NCBI GenBank assembly: GCA_030429205.1
Contig: JAUICZ010000001.1
Location: 124,001 to 188,000, forward strand
Source: Bacteroidia bacterium
Lineage (GTDB): Bacteria > Bacteroidota > Bacteroidia > Chitinophagales > Chitinophagaceae
Direction: 5' to 3'
DNA length: 64,000 nt
Part shown: piece after piece, positions 1 to 8,974 of the stretch
How the letters are laid out: each line of letters opens with the position of its first letter
How positions within the stretch are numbered: the stretch's first letter is position 1
Notes under the pieces: model-generated
Database searches by the model: none
What the model was told of the DNA's origin: nothing
The model's input: only the letters and a program-made list of their open reading frames with translations
Made by a program: the position numbers and the translations under genes

Positions 1-74
1 ACACCTACGAGTTTGAAATAAAGTAACAGAAAAGAACCGTCATTTATATTCAAATTTGCTTTTTGCGTTTTATA

Positions 75-88
75 ACGTATTTTTACGT
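75..88. promoter_or_regulatory. inverted repeat just upstream of blaI-like gene, candidate operator
   Basis: ACGTA at 75-79 and TACGT at 84-88 form a perfect dyad with a 4-base spacer, ending one base before the ATG at 90. BlaI/MecI repressors usually bind short dyads over their own promoters, so this could be an autoregulatory operator. It does not match the staphylococcal TACAnnTGTA core, and no binding can be shown from sequence alone. Confidence 0.3.
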
Positions 89-89
89 C

Positions 90-470
90 ATGAAGCGTAA
101 AGTTACATCAGACCAATTAACAAAAGCCGAAGAAGAGATCATGCAAATTATCTGGCAGATAGAACCCTGCCTGGTAAGAGACATTATCGACAAACTGGGC
201 GACCCTGATATACCACACAGTACCGTATCGTCTGTAGTACGCATACTGGAAAAGAAAGGCTTTGTAAACCATAAAGCTTATGGCAAAACACATGAGTACT
301 TTTCTGTCATCTCAAAAGAACAATATGCGCAGCAGGGGGTAAAAAGCCTGATCGAGAAATACTTCAGCGGCTCACCAAAAAAACTGGTCAGCTTCCTGGT
401 ACAAAAAGAGGACATGGACCTGAAAGAACTAAACGACCTTTTGAAAACAATAGACAATAAAAACTCTTAA
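90..470 (+). CDS. BlaI/MecI-family transcriptional repressor
   Basis: A 126-residue winged-helix repressor of the BlaI/MecI/CopY type. The N-terminal half (LTKAEEEIMQIIW, then a recognition region with HSTVSSVVRILEKKGFV) is the typical DNA-binding domain, and the C-terminal third fits the dimerisation helices. Family members repress an operon until a partner membrane protease triggers their removal. The partner, an M56 protein, starts 2 bases after this stop, so the two form one operon. An in-frame start at 63 exists, but the ATG at 90 gives the conserved family N-terminus and was chosen. No beta-lactamase gene lies nearby, so the target is probably not antibiotic resistance; the secreted protein at 1995 is one possible target. 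Confidence 0.88.
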   Translation: MKRKVTSDQLTKAEEEIMQIIWQIEPCLVRDIIDKLGDPDIPHSTVSSVVRILEKKGFVNHKAYGKTHEYFSVISKEQYAQQGVKSLIEKYFSGSPKKLVSFLVQKEDMDLKELNDLLKTIDNKNS

Positions 471-472
471 CT

Positions 473-1939
473 ATGTTAGAATACATTTTAAATACAACTG
501 CAATCTGGTTAATTGGTTTGCTGATGTTTGACCTGTTCTTACGTCGTGAAACCTTTCACAACTACAATCGGGTATACCTGCTTGCCGTTTTAATTAGCGG
601 TGTATTAATCCCCTTCTGGTCGTGGGATAGTAACGATGTAGTCTACAGCTCCGGTATTACTCAACCTCTTTTAAATTCTACTGCTACTCTTAAAGAAGGG
701 ATAACAAGTACGGGATCGAAAACTATAATACCATGGAGCAGCGTGTTATGGATTGTCTATCTGTCAGGAGTAGGAATAACAACAGGCAGAGTAATTTACG
801 AGGCAATACAAATTATTGGTTTGCTACGTGACGGCACTAAAAAAACTATTACGGGTAAGAAAATAGTTAGTATCAACAAGGCGATAAGCCCTTTCTCTTT
901 GTTCGGGCACATATTTATTTACAATGCAGATAGCTATGAAGTACATGAGTTGAAAATGATACTGGCACATGAAGAGAAGCATGTGCGTTTATTACACACT
1001 ATAGATTTGATAGTGATGAGAACGGTACAAATAGTATTCTGGTTCCATCCGTTAGTATACCTGATAGAAAACAGACTGCGCATGGTACATGAATACCAGG
1101 CAGACAACAGCAGCAGAGTAGATGCAAAAACTTATGGTAAGTTCCTGGTGGAGCAATCGGTCTTAGGCGCAGCCCCTACTCTATCTCATTCCTTTATTCG
1201 TTCACCTTTAAAAAAACGTATTATGATGCTGACAAGAAAAACAAGTAGAATAGCTAAAAGTAAGCAGTTTTTTATACTGCCATTTGCGTTCATCACAATG
1301 GTGTGTTGTACACAAACTGCCTTTTCTGATGACGGGCCTCAAAAAGATGGCAACAAAGTAACCTATCGTGGTAATGTTATTGAATTCAGCGAACAACCGC
1401 CTAACGACACAACATGGGTAGAAGATCCCGTGAGCGGAGAACTTAGTATGGCAATAGTACATTCACAACCCATGCCTTTAAAGCTAAACGATGAAAAGAT
1501 ATATAATGATGGAGAACTGAGCTTTCAAAACAATAATGGTGTATATACAGACAATTCCTCTCTTAATGCCGAAGATATAAAACGACATCTGCTAAAAGGG
1601 CTTGAGAAAGAGTTAAAGGCACTGGGTGATGGCAAATATTCTTTTGCAATAACCAATATAGTAGTAGACAAAAAAGGTAATGTAGTCTACTTTGAATATG
1701 ACCCTATCTCTACAATATATAAAGGCATGTTTACCCGGGGACCCGGCAAATCGGTGACAAAAGTACCTGTACCTAAGATTGATGAAGATGTGGCAAAAGC
1801 TATTGAACAAAAAATAAGCCACTTGATGAATAACCTGCCCAAACAAACCCCGGCACAATACAAGGGCAAAAACGTACACAGCATAGGCGTTTGGTATCAC
1901 GAGAAGTTTGCTATTATAGATGGCAGAATAGAGACTTAA
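473..1939 (+). CDS. BlaR1-like M56 family membrane metalloprotease/sensor
   Basis: A 488-residue polytopic protein with hydrophobic segments near residues 4-23, 34-50, 86-117 and 267-285. The M56 zinc-protease signature is HEEKH at 166-170, with a downstream HEYQAD at about 206-211 giving the third ligand. In this family the protease domain faces the cytoplasm and acts on the BlaI-type repressor after a signal is sensed outside. The C-terminal region (about 290-488) is not a penicillin-binding domain. It resembles the free secreted protein encoded next (shared VExPV, DGxY, NxVxDxxGxVxY and TPA motifs). The gene starts 2 bases after blaI. The ligand is unknown. Confidence 0.85.
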   Translation: MLEYILNTTAIWLIGLLMFDLFLRRETFHNYNRVYLLAVLISGVLIPFWSWDSNDVVYSSGITQPLLNSTATLKEGITSTGSKTIIPWSSVLWIVYLSGVGITTGRVIYEAIQIIGLLRDGTKKTITGKKIVSINKAISPFSLFGHIFIYNADSYEVHELKMILAHEEKHVRLLHTIDLIVMRTVQIVFWFHPLVYLIENRLRMVHEYQADNSSRVDAKTYGKFLVEQSVLGAAPTLSHSFIRSPLKKRIMMLTRKTSRIAKSKQFFILPFAFITMVCCTQTAFSDDGPQKDGNKVTYRGNVIEFSEQPPNDTTWVEDPVSGELSMAIVHSQPMPLKLNDEKIYNDGELSFQNNNGVYTDNSSLNAEDIKRHLLKGLEKELKALGDGKYSFAITNIVVDKKGNVVYFEYDPISTIYKGMFTRGPGKSVTKVPVPKIDEDVAKAIEQKISHLMNNLPKQTPAQYKGKNVHSIGVWYHEKFAIIDGRIET

Positions 1940-1951
1940 GTTATACACTAT

Positions 1952-1999
1952 ACCATATTTAACTACAGATTATTAATTTAGTCTGTAGTTAAATATGGT
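1952..1999. repeat. perfect 18-bp inverted repeat containing the start codon of the next gene
   Basis: Bases 1952-1969 (ACCATATTTAACTACAGA) are the exact reverse complement of 1982-1999, leaving a 12-base AT-rich loop (1970-1981). The right arm contains the ATG at 1995-1997. In RNA the start codon would be base-paired, which suggests translational control or a terminator-like structure between the BlaR1-like gene and its paralogue. A run of U directly after the stem is weak, so a simple intrinsic terminator is less likely. Confidence 0.8.
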
Positions 2000-2651
2000 T
2001 TTCAAAAAGTATTTATTCATACCGATCTGTTTACTAAGTGTACTATCTTGCTATGCTAATGGTGGCGATACTGATACAATCGTTTTTAAAGGCAATTACT
2101 TTGAGGTTGCATCAGCAGTGGAGACATTAATGGTGGAAAACCCTGTTACGCAGGAAGTAGAACTGGTTGTAGCCAACCCCAACCCTATACCGATAAAAAT
2201 GAATGGGTATACGATATATACCGACAAGGAAATTGATTCACCTCCATCGCTCACAGTATCGAAACTCAAACATTACTTGTTATATCAGCTAGGGCATACT
2301 CTAACAGGGCTGGGTGACGGCATGTACCGCATATATCTGGATAATGTAATAATAGATGATAGAGGAAAAGTGGCTTATTACAATTTCGGCGGCATACAGT
2401 ACGCTCAAAAACCACAAACAACAACTAACCGCAAATCCGGATCGTCAATAAGAGTTGCCTTTAAAACAGACTGGCAAAACCTGCCCGAAGCTCATCAACA
2501 AAAGATCAAACAAAAGCTGGAAGACATTATCGATAATATGCCGGCGCATACGCCAGCCAAGGCATATAATCACCCTGTTATATACAGGATGGAAATGAAA
2601 ACATTTACAAACTTATTCGAAGTAGAAAAAGGAACATTAATCTTAAAATAA
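1995..2651 (+). CDS. secreted protein, paralogue of the BlaR1-like C-terminal domain
   Basis: A 218-residue protein with a signal peptide (MVFKKYLFIPICLLSVLSCYA). The mature part aligns by eye along its length with the extracytoplasmic C-terminus of the M56 protein just upstream: LMVENPVTQEVEL versus WVEDPVSGELSM, GDGMY versus GDGKY, NVIIDDRGKVAYY versus NIVVDKKGNVVYF, and NMPAHTPA versus NLPKQTPA. Upstream in-frame codons meet TAG at 1986, so the ATG at 1995 is the only reasonable start. No known domain was recognised. It may bind the same ligand as the sensor, or act as a decoy or chaperone for it; that is inference. Confidence 0.75.
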   Translation: MVFKKYLFIPICLLSVLSCYANGGDTDTIVFKGNYFEVASAVETLMVENPVTQEVELVVANPNPIPIKMNGYTIYTDKEIDSPPSLTVSKLKHYLLYQLGHTLTGLGDGMYRIYLDNVIIDDRGKVAYYNFGGIQYAQKPQTTTNRKSGSSIRVAFKTDWQNLPEAHQQKIKQKLEDIIDNMPAHTPAKAYNHPVIYRMEMKTFTNLFEVEKGTLILK

Positions 2652-2676
2652 AAATCCCCGCTGTTGCGGGGATTTT
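2651..2676. terminator. bidirectional intrinsic terminator
   Basis: AAAATCCCCGC (2651-2661) and GCGGGGATTTT (2666-2676) form an 11-bp stem with a TGTT loop, flanked by A and T runs. It lies between two converging genes, the secreted protein ending at 2651 and the M49 peptidase ending at 2697, and can serve both strands. Confidence 0.85.
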
Positions 2677-2696
2677 CTATTGAACTGTTGTTCTTA

Positions 2697-4748
2697 TTAA
2701 TTGTGTATTGGTAAGTAGCCGTAGTTTTTACCGTACTCCATCATCTGACCAAAGAAGCTTTCAGGGTACTCCACTTTCACATCAGTTACTTTATCACCTT
2801 CCATTACAGGAACTAACTTAGGTTGAATAAACCCACTATATGGTTTAGCATCTAATGTTTTGTAACGAGTCAAAACCTCTTCGTGTAACTCAGGGTTAAC
2901 TTTCACACCATAAGTTTCTACCAGGTTCTTACCAGCCTCGTAATCACCTTCTGATTTGATACGCTGAATTTCTCTTAATAGCTGACCAAACAACTCGCGA
3001 AGTTTATCATAATCGTTCACTTGTACATAAGTTTTACCATCATGCTCAACAAACTCAACTACATTATCAGCCTTACCTTTCTCATATGCCCAGTAAGCGT
3101 TCAATGCACGGTTACGCATGTGCGCCTCTTCTATTTCATCACCCGGCTTCAAACGAGTAAGCTGTGTCATTAAGCCATTCATCATATAGCTATCATACTC
3201 GGCCATACCTACTTCTTTTGTATCCATTACACCGATCTCTATCAACTTATCGTCCATTGCGAAATACAAACCTACAAGGTCAGCACGAGCTTCTTCAAGA
3301 GTTGAAGCATATGTTTTAAGCGTGATGTCTGTAGTAGCAACACCAGGGTTGATCTGACCCGAAGCATGACCGATACACTCGTGCATATCAGTATGCAAGT
3401 CAGATGAAAGGTTACCATACTTTCTCATACGCTCTTTTACTTTTTCATCGTAAACAAATTCGTCTAAGAAACCACCTTTAGATTTTGCCACATTATAAGC
3501 GTGGATAATGTTACTCAGCGATACTGATTTAGAACCGTGATTCTTACGTATCCAGTCAGCATTTGGCAGGTTGATACCAATTGGTGTACTAGGAGCTGCA
3601 TCACCACTTTCAACAATTGCAGTAATTGCTTTTGCAGTAATACCTTTTACTTTCTCTTTTTTATGCTCATCCATTAAAGGAGAGTTATCTTCGAACCATT
3701 GAGCTTCTTGTGCAATCGCATTGATACGCTTTGTAGCTTCAAGGTCTTTTAAAGACACAACACTTTCAAAGCTACCTTTCTTACCAATCGCGTCAAGATA
3801 CACTTCGATGAACCCATTTACTACATCAATACGAGACTCAGTATCGTTGGCCCATGCGATGCTATAATCATCGAATGTTTTAAGGTCACCTGTTTTGTAG
3901 TACTCTACCAATAACTCTAAAGACTTTCTTTGTTGATCGTTCTCTGCAACCGGAATTGCTTTTTCTAACCAATAAACTATTTTCTCAATCGCCTCAGAAT
4001 ACATACCGCCTACTTTCCATACTTTCTCAACGATTTTTCCATCTTCCTTCATCAACTTGCTGTTCAATCCCCAAGATGGTGCGTCTCCTTTTGAGTTAAA
4101 TTGGTCATAGTATGCATCTACTTCTGCCTGCGTCACTCCTTCGTAGAAGTTGTTAGAAGACATTACAACATTATCAACGTCAGGGCGCTGGTCTACAACT
4201 TTAGGCTCAATGCTCATGTCGTAAACGATAGGTGTAATACGTGTAACAAACAGATCTATACTTTCTCCGTCTTCTAAAGGCAACAAAGAAGCGTCACTGT
4301 TTTTAATTACTTCAGCAAAGTATTCTTCAGAACACTCTGGTGCAAACTTCTCATTACCATAGTGATGGTGATTACCATTACTGAACCAAAAACGGCCACA
4401 ATACTCTTCGAAAGCTTTCCAGTCATCAGAGTTTTTATCTCCGCTATATGTACCGTATGCAGCCTCTAGTGTTTTACGAAGCATGATACCGTATTTACTT
4501 TTCTGATCGTAAATGATATCGCGTCCACATAGTGCAGCTTCATATAAGTAATACGCCAGTTCTTTTTGTTGAGCAGAAAGCTCTTCCCAACCCGGAACCT
4601 GATAGCGTAATATCTTCAGGTCTGCAAACTTCTCAGCTTCAACCTTAAACTCTTTTTCTGTTGCAGGTGCATCGGCACCATTATTACATGCTGTCATAAA
4701 TATTTGTGTTCCCATTACTACTAATAATGGTAATGCCCATTTTTTCAT
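2697..4748 (-). CDS. dipeptidyl-peptidase III-like (M49) lipoprotein
   Basis: A 683-residue zinc exopeptidase of family M49. The diagnostic HExxGH motif is HECIGH at residues 456-461, followed by EEARAD about 25 residues later, which supplies the third zinc ligand. M49 enzymes remove dipeptides from the N-terminus of oligopeptides. The in-frame start at 4790 gives a poor leader. The ATG at 4748 gives MKKWALPLLVVMGTQIFMTAC, a lipoprotein signal ending at a lipobox Cys, so this start was chosen. The enzyme is therefore probably anchored in the envelope, unlike cytosolic animal DPP III. The gene stands alone and is divergent from a small lipoprotein gene. Confidence 0.9.
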   Translation of the reverse strand: MKKWALPLLVVMGTQIFMTACNNGADAPATEKEFKVEAEKFADLKILRYQVPGWEELSAQQKELAYYLYEAALCGRDIIYDQKSKYGIMLRKTLEAAYGTYSGDKNSDDWKAFEEYCGRFWFSNGNHHHYGNEKFAPECSEEYFAEVIKNSDASLLPLEDGESIDLFVTRITPIVYDMSIEPKVVDQRPDVDNVVMSSNNFYEGVTQAEVDAYYDQFNSKGDAPSWGLNSKLMKEDGKIVEKVWKVGGMYSEAIEKIVYWLEKAIPVAENDQQRKSLELLVEYYKTGDLKTFDDYSIAWANDTESRIDVVNGFIEVYLDAIGKKGSFESVVSLKDLEATKRINAIAQEAQWFEDNSPLMDEHKKEKVKGITAKAITAIVESGDAAPSTPIGINLPNADWIRKNHGSKSVSLSNIIHAYNVAKSKGGFLDEFVYDEKVKERMRKYGNLSSDLHTDMHECIGHASGQINPGVATTDITLKTYASTLEEARADLVGLYFAMDDKLIEIGVMDTKEVGMAEYDSYMMNGLMTQLTRLKPGDEIEEAHMRNRALNAYWAYEKGKADNVVEFVEHDGKTYVQVNDYDKLRELFGQLLREIQRIKSEGDYEAGKNLVETYGVKVNPELHEEVLTRYKTLDAKPYSGFIQPKLVPVMEGDKVTDVKVEYPESFFGQMMEYGKNYGYLPIHN

Positions 4749-4873
4749 ATACCAATAAACAATTATGTTAGGTTGCCAAAAGTAGCGCATTCTTATAAAG
4801 AATAAAAAGAACTAATTGTAAAATCACCCTTTTTATGGCACAATTAATCCGTCGGTTATTATTTTAGCCATCG

Positions 4874-5338
4874 ATGAAAAAACTTGTACCCTTTATACTA
4901 CTGACTTTACTTGCTGCCTGTAACAACACTGCCGAACATGCTCAAGAAATTACACACTTCTATGCCCCGGAGCCGGGAACAGTAGTAGCTTCAGACAGCT
5001 TTAAAATACAAGAAGATGATTTAAACAACTTCTACTATGTAGCTAAAATCATCAGTACAGACTCCAGCGATAAAGGCTACTATTTCTTAGATGCAAACTG
5101 GGGGCTTTATGATGCGAAAACAGAACTGGTATACCCTGCCTTACAAGAAGAAATAATACCTGCAATTGAAAGAGACCGCACAGAGCCATACGTATATATA
5201 CTTGGCTTCAAATACAGGCATAATGACACTTTTCATGATTATGCAAAACTCACGGCAACCAGATCTTCACCTTTAAAAAGTCAGTTAGAATTAAAGTACT
5301 TGAAATCGTATTATATAGACAGTGTAGAAACAAAATAG
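4874..5338 (+). CDS. putative lipoprotein of unknown function
   Basis: A 154-residue protein with a clear lipoprotein signal (MKKLVPFILLTLLAAC, Cys at 16). The mature part is polar, rich in Asp and Tyr, and shows no motif I recognise. It is transcribed divergently from the M49 peptidase across a 125-base gap. About 195 bases follow before the next gene. The reading frame, start and signal peptide make it a convincing gene, but no function can be assigned. Confidence 0.7.
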   Translation: MKKLVPFILLTLLAACNNTAEHAQEITHFYAPEPGTVVASDSFKIQEDDLNNFYYVAKIISTDSSDKGYYFLDANWGLYDAKTELVYPALQEEIIPAIERDRTEPYVYILGFKYRHNDTFHDYAKLTATRSSPLKSQLELKYLKSYYIDSVETK

Positions 5339-5534
5339 CCGTCCTGAAAAGGAAGGCTATACGGTTGCTGAATCGAATGATAAGATTTTTAGTCCTGCTT
5401 CATCATAAAAGTCTTCTTATGATATTACCTGTATATTGCTTTAACATTACCCAATAGTTATGTTACTATTGATGTTATGTTATATCCACATAATATTATA
5501 ACACACTCACCACATATACACAATTCCCGCACTA

Positions 5535-8500
5535 TTACTGCTTTATAACTACATAACTGTTTGCCCCGACAGAAGTCTGTACTTGTAAAAAATATGCTCC
5601 TGCAGCTAGTTTATAACCTACATCCAACCTTATCTGTCCTTTCAACTTATTAATATCATACACTGCGGAATATACCTGCTTACCGGTTACGTCTACCAAT
5701 TTGATCTTTGCCTTCATAGCACTAGGCAAATCATAATTTAGATATAAGGTATTAGCAAAAGGGTTGTTGACTACTTTAAAATACTTGCTGCCATCTACTT
5801 CTGTTACAGATTGAGGAACAGGCAGTGTTATATCTCTATCAATTAAATAATAGCGTGTTTTAACACCCGTAAAGCTCCCTTTAAAACTATAATAACCTGT
5901 AGTACCTGCCGATACAGGAATTATGATCTTGGTATTACTTGTATCCATTAGAGAATCTTGCAGCGCAGTTGTGCTAACAATCCGCACATTACCCAGCTGC
6001 GTTACAGACAACTCAGATGTATCGAAGTAGAGCGTAAGGTCATAAGTGGCAGTTGCTGCATTTTTAGTGACACTTATACCAAACTCTTTCTCAGATCTGT
6101 TTGCCATAGCAAATGGAGCACTCATAGTAACCATACCCTTACCTTGCTTTACAATACCTGCATCTGTACAACCTATATTTATACCTGCATTATTAAGCCT
6201 TGCTATAAGCTTAGCATCATTACTACTTCTAAAAAACACATCTTGCTGCGGATACACATCCCATTGGCGACTTTTAGCGATCACTTGCTCTACTTCTGTT
6301 GATGCAACCGACTGGCTCAACCTAACAACAGGTTTCGATAAGCCATTGTGCGCACCTGAAAATGACATTGCACAGCCATTACTAACCAAATCAGAACCTC
6401 TGAAGCTGGTAATGATCGTATTAGTACCGCTTCCCAGTACGTAATCATTCTCACTACCTGCTATTACATTCGTAAAGCAAGTCTCTATAGCAAGGTTATC
6501 TGTACCATTCCATATTAGGCTGTTTGTAAAGGTCAGCTTATTCCAACCAGCCTGTGTTGATATACTACCACTGTAATATTGTGTAGTTGCGTTTACTACT
6601 CCCGATGTTAAGTCTGTCAATGCAGTAGGTTCTATCTTCAAAGTAAAATTACTGAAGGGTTGATTCGAATGCTTTTCTGAGACAAAGAACTCTAACGCGT
6701 TAATCGGCAAGTTAGGTCGCAAGCCCGCCTGTATTAATTCTTCTGCTGTAATTATAAATTGGTTTCTGGCAACTCTGTTTCTACTAAAGAAAGGAGATAT
6801 AGCTTTACTTTTCAAATCAGCTTTACCTACAATAGTGTTAACGGTACCCGCTGTATCTGGCCCTCTTCTCGCCCCCACAATATTGATATAACATGTATCG
6901 TACGTGTACGATTGCGTCAAGTTGCTTCCGTTTTGCGTAATAACAGTATATAAGACTATTTGCTTGTCTTTGTTTATATCGCCATTATCAAAAATGGTCA
7001 CAGGGATACTCTGAGGAGCTGTACTGCCTGCATTGAATGTAGCAGTTGCTGCAGGTATAGAGTAATCTACACCACTTAAAGCGTTACCTATTGCCATTAG
7101 CTGTACCGTTGCATTACCGCCAACAGGAGCATTACCCGTTACCCTCAACGCTACTTGTACTTGTTGAGATGCCGGGCAGTTGGTGCCGGCAGCTTGCTTA
7201 TTGACTGTTAGAGTATTTTCTGAAAAACCTACTTGCGGAGCGCAAGGCACAAAACTACCTACACCTACAGCATACCATGCTCTTGCTACCGCCTCCGCCT
7301 CTCTGGAACATTGACCGTATTTTGTTGCTGTGTAGTTTATTGAAGCTGTGCGACATTCTGCATATGTAGCAGTTTTTGTCAACACCTGCTCTGTTGCATA
7401 CGCTATTTCAGCAGCCTTATCTATGCCAATACCGGACACTTCGTAAGCATCGCTATTGTCATTAGTTCCCTCTCCTCCTTCTACTAACAAATAGAACCAA
7501 TAATTCAACACACCACTATTGGTATGAACGCCGCAATAGTCATTTCCACCGTGCGGGCTACAGCCTGTTACCGTTACCCAATTTTGTCCTTCATATGTAT
7601 CAGGATCTCCGGCAAGTTTTGGGTTACTCATACTGCGCAGTCCGTTTATACCCAACTCTTCACCAATACTCCACATCTGCTTCGTACTATCTCCATAATG
7701 TTCTATTACTGCCCCCCATATATCACTGAACGCTTCGTTCATAGCGCCTGCTTCTTTGCTGTACACCAAGTCAGAAGTATACTCACAAACACCATGACCT
7801 ATCTCATGCGCACACACGTCCAATGCTACTAAAGGATCAAATCCATTTGCGAACATACCGGTACCATTACCATATATCATGGCAAAACCATTCCAGTTAG
7901 CATTATTGTAGTTGTTACCATAGTTCACAACGCTGTTCAAATCAGAGCCCTGATCATCATAACTATCTCTGTTATGCTTGTTCTTCCAATAGTCATAAAC
8001 TACAGTTGCCCCCCAATGCGCATCTACTGCCACACTTTTATTCCAACTTGTAGATGAATTACTGACACTTGTTGCACTTCCCAGATTCGTCCCCCCGTTG
8101 AGGGTATAAGTGTAAATGTCTTTTGTCAAGTCATTCATCTCGTAGTTGTTTGGCCCTTTTTGCTCTACATCAAAGCTTACTGTTCCGCTATAAACAGACT
8201 GACCAGATGCGTTTACATGTTTCAATACAGGGTCTTTTAATAGAACCTTTCCTGTTCTTGCGTCAATGTATATATCATCTCTGCTTAATGGATCTTGCGC
8301 ATAAATGTCAAACTTATACGCCAGGTGCAGTTTTCTATCAGCATCTGTTATTGTAAAGTCCTCTACCCAAACAAGTTTTGCTTTAGGGTATTGAAAGGAA
8401 GGGTTATTTCTTGTTAATTCAGAACTACTTTTTTGCTCCCATGCATACTGCCTTGCCCCAATATTGTCGAGAGCAACCTTTAGTGCCTGTTGCTCTGTTA

Positions 8501-8870
8501 ATACAGGCGTTGCAGATAGCTGTTGATCTTTAAAGATATTGGCATTTACGAATGAAATGCGATCGTTTTTCGCAATGAATGTCACAGAACCATGCTCTAC
8601 TTCCAGCCCTTTATATAAAAGATCACACCTTTTTATAACAATACCGGCATACTTACTATTCTCAAAAGTTGTCTGCCAGCCGTAATGTTGCTCTAGCTCT
8701 AACAAAACATCAATTGCTCTACTGTCACTTAGCCTTGGCCCCTCGCTAACAGGAAAGACGATTTGACTAACAGTATTGTCAATAGGATTACGCTCTACTA
8801 CAACACCACTCTGTGCAACAACTATATAAGCACTAAGCATACTAACAGCAACCAGTAGCAACCTCTTCAT
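5535..8870 (-). CDS. thermolysin-like M4 metalloprotease with T9SS C-terminal sorting domain
   Basis: A secreted protein of about 1111 residues. Order: signal peptide (MKRLLLVAVSMLSAYIVVAQ), an FTP/PepSY-type propeptide (about 25-230), the M4 catalytic domain with HEIGH at 355-359 and the zinc-binding Glu of NEAFSD at 379, the later HTNSG segment carrying the catalytic His, a Calx-beta-like stretch (near 570-680), further beta-rich regions, and a final type A T9SS sorting domain (from KYFKVVNNPFANTL to the end). It would be exported by Sec, moved across the outer membrane by T9SS, and degrade proteins outside the cell. The ATG at 8870 was preferred to an upstream in-frame codon because it begins the signal peptide. 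Confidence 0.92.
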   Translation of the reverse strand: MKRLLLVAVSMLSAYIVVAQSGVVVERNPIDNTVSQIVFPVSEGPRLSDSRAIDVLLELEQHYGWQTTFENSKYAGIVIKRCDLLYKGLEVEHGSVTFIAKNDRISFVNANIFKDQQLSATPVLTEQQALKVALDNIGARQYAWEQKSSSELTRNNPSFQYPKAKLVWVEDFTITDADRKLHLAYKFDIYAQDPLSRDDIYIDARTGKVLLKDPVLKHVNASGQSVYSGTVSFDVEQKGPNNYEMNDLTKDIYTYTLNGGTNLGSATSVSNSSTSWNKSVAVDAHWGATVVYDYWKNKHNRDSYDDQGSDLNSVVNYGNNYNNANWNGFAMIYGNGTGMFANGFDPLVALDVCAHEIGHGVCEYTSDLVYSKEAGAMNEAFSDIWGAVIEHYGDSTKQMWSIGEELGINGLRSMSNPKLAGDPDTYEGQNWVTVTGCSPHGGNDYCGVHTNSGVLNYWFYLLVEGGEGTNDNSDAYEVSGIGIDKAAEIAYATEQVLTKTATYAECRTASINYTATKYGQCSREAEAVARAWYAVGVGSFVPCAPQVGFSENTLTVNKQAAGTNCPASQQVQVALRVTGNAPVGGNATVQLMAIGNALSGVDYSIPAATATFNAGSTAPQSIPVTIFDNGDINKDKQIVLYTVITQNGSNLTQSYTYDTCYINIVGARRGPDTAGTVNTIVGKADLKSKAISPFFSRNRVARNQFIITAEELIQAGLRPNLPINALEFFVSEKHSNQPFSNFTLKIEPTALTDLTSGVVNATTQYYSGSISTQAGWNKLTFTNSLIWNGTDNLAIETCFTNVIAGSENDYVLGSGTNTIITSFRGSDLVSNGCAMSFSGAHNGLSKPVVRLSQSVASTEVEQVIAKSRQWDVYPQQDVFFRSSNDAKLIARLNNAGINIGCTDAGIVKQGKGMVTMSAPFAMANRSEKEFGISVTKNAATATYDLTLYFDTSELSVTQLGNVRIVSTTALQDSLMDTSNTKIIIPVSAGTTGYYSFKGSFTGVKTRYYLIDRDITLPVPQSVTEVDGSKYFKVVNNPFANTLYLNYDLPSAMKAKIKLVDVTGKQVYSAVYDINKLKGQIRLDVGYKLAAGAYFLQVQTSVGANSYVVIKQ

Positions 8871-8927
8871 ACATATAATAATTAAGGATACTAATTTACT
8901 GAGGTTTGGCGGGTTTATAAAAAAATA

Positions 8928-8955
8928 AAAGCGCCACACTTTTGTGTGGCGCTTT
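8928..8955. terminator. intrinsic terminator of the ATP synthase operon
   Basis: GCGCCACAC (8931-8939) pairs with GTGTGGCGC (8944-8952), with a TTTT loop; A/T pairs extend the stem to 8928 and 8955. Read on the minus strand the stem follows the atpA stop by 20 bases and leads into a U-rich run. It separates atpA from the M4 protease gene downstream. Confidence 0.88.
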
Positions 8956-8974
8956 ATATAAGTCAGTAATTAAA

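Noticed and set aside
1208-1948. Three minus-strand open frames inside the M56 gene
   Set aside because: They lie antisense to a clearly conserved protease and its C-terminal domain and show no signal or domain of their own.
5402-5423. Inverted repeat ATCATAA...TTATGAT between the small lipoprotein and the M4 gene
   Set aside because: Only 7 AT-rich pairs with an 8-base loop and no clear T run; too weak to call a terminator.
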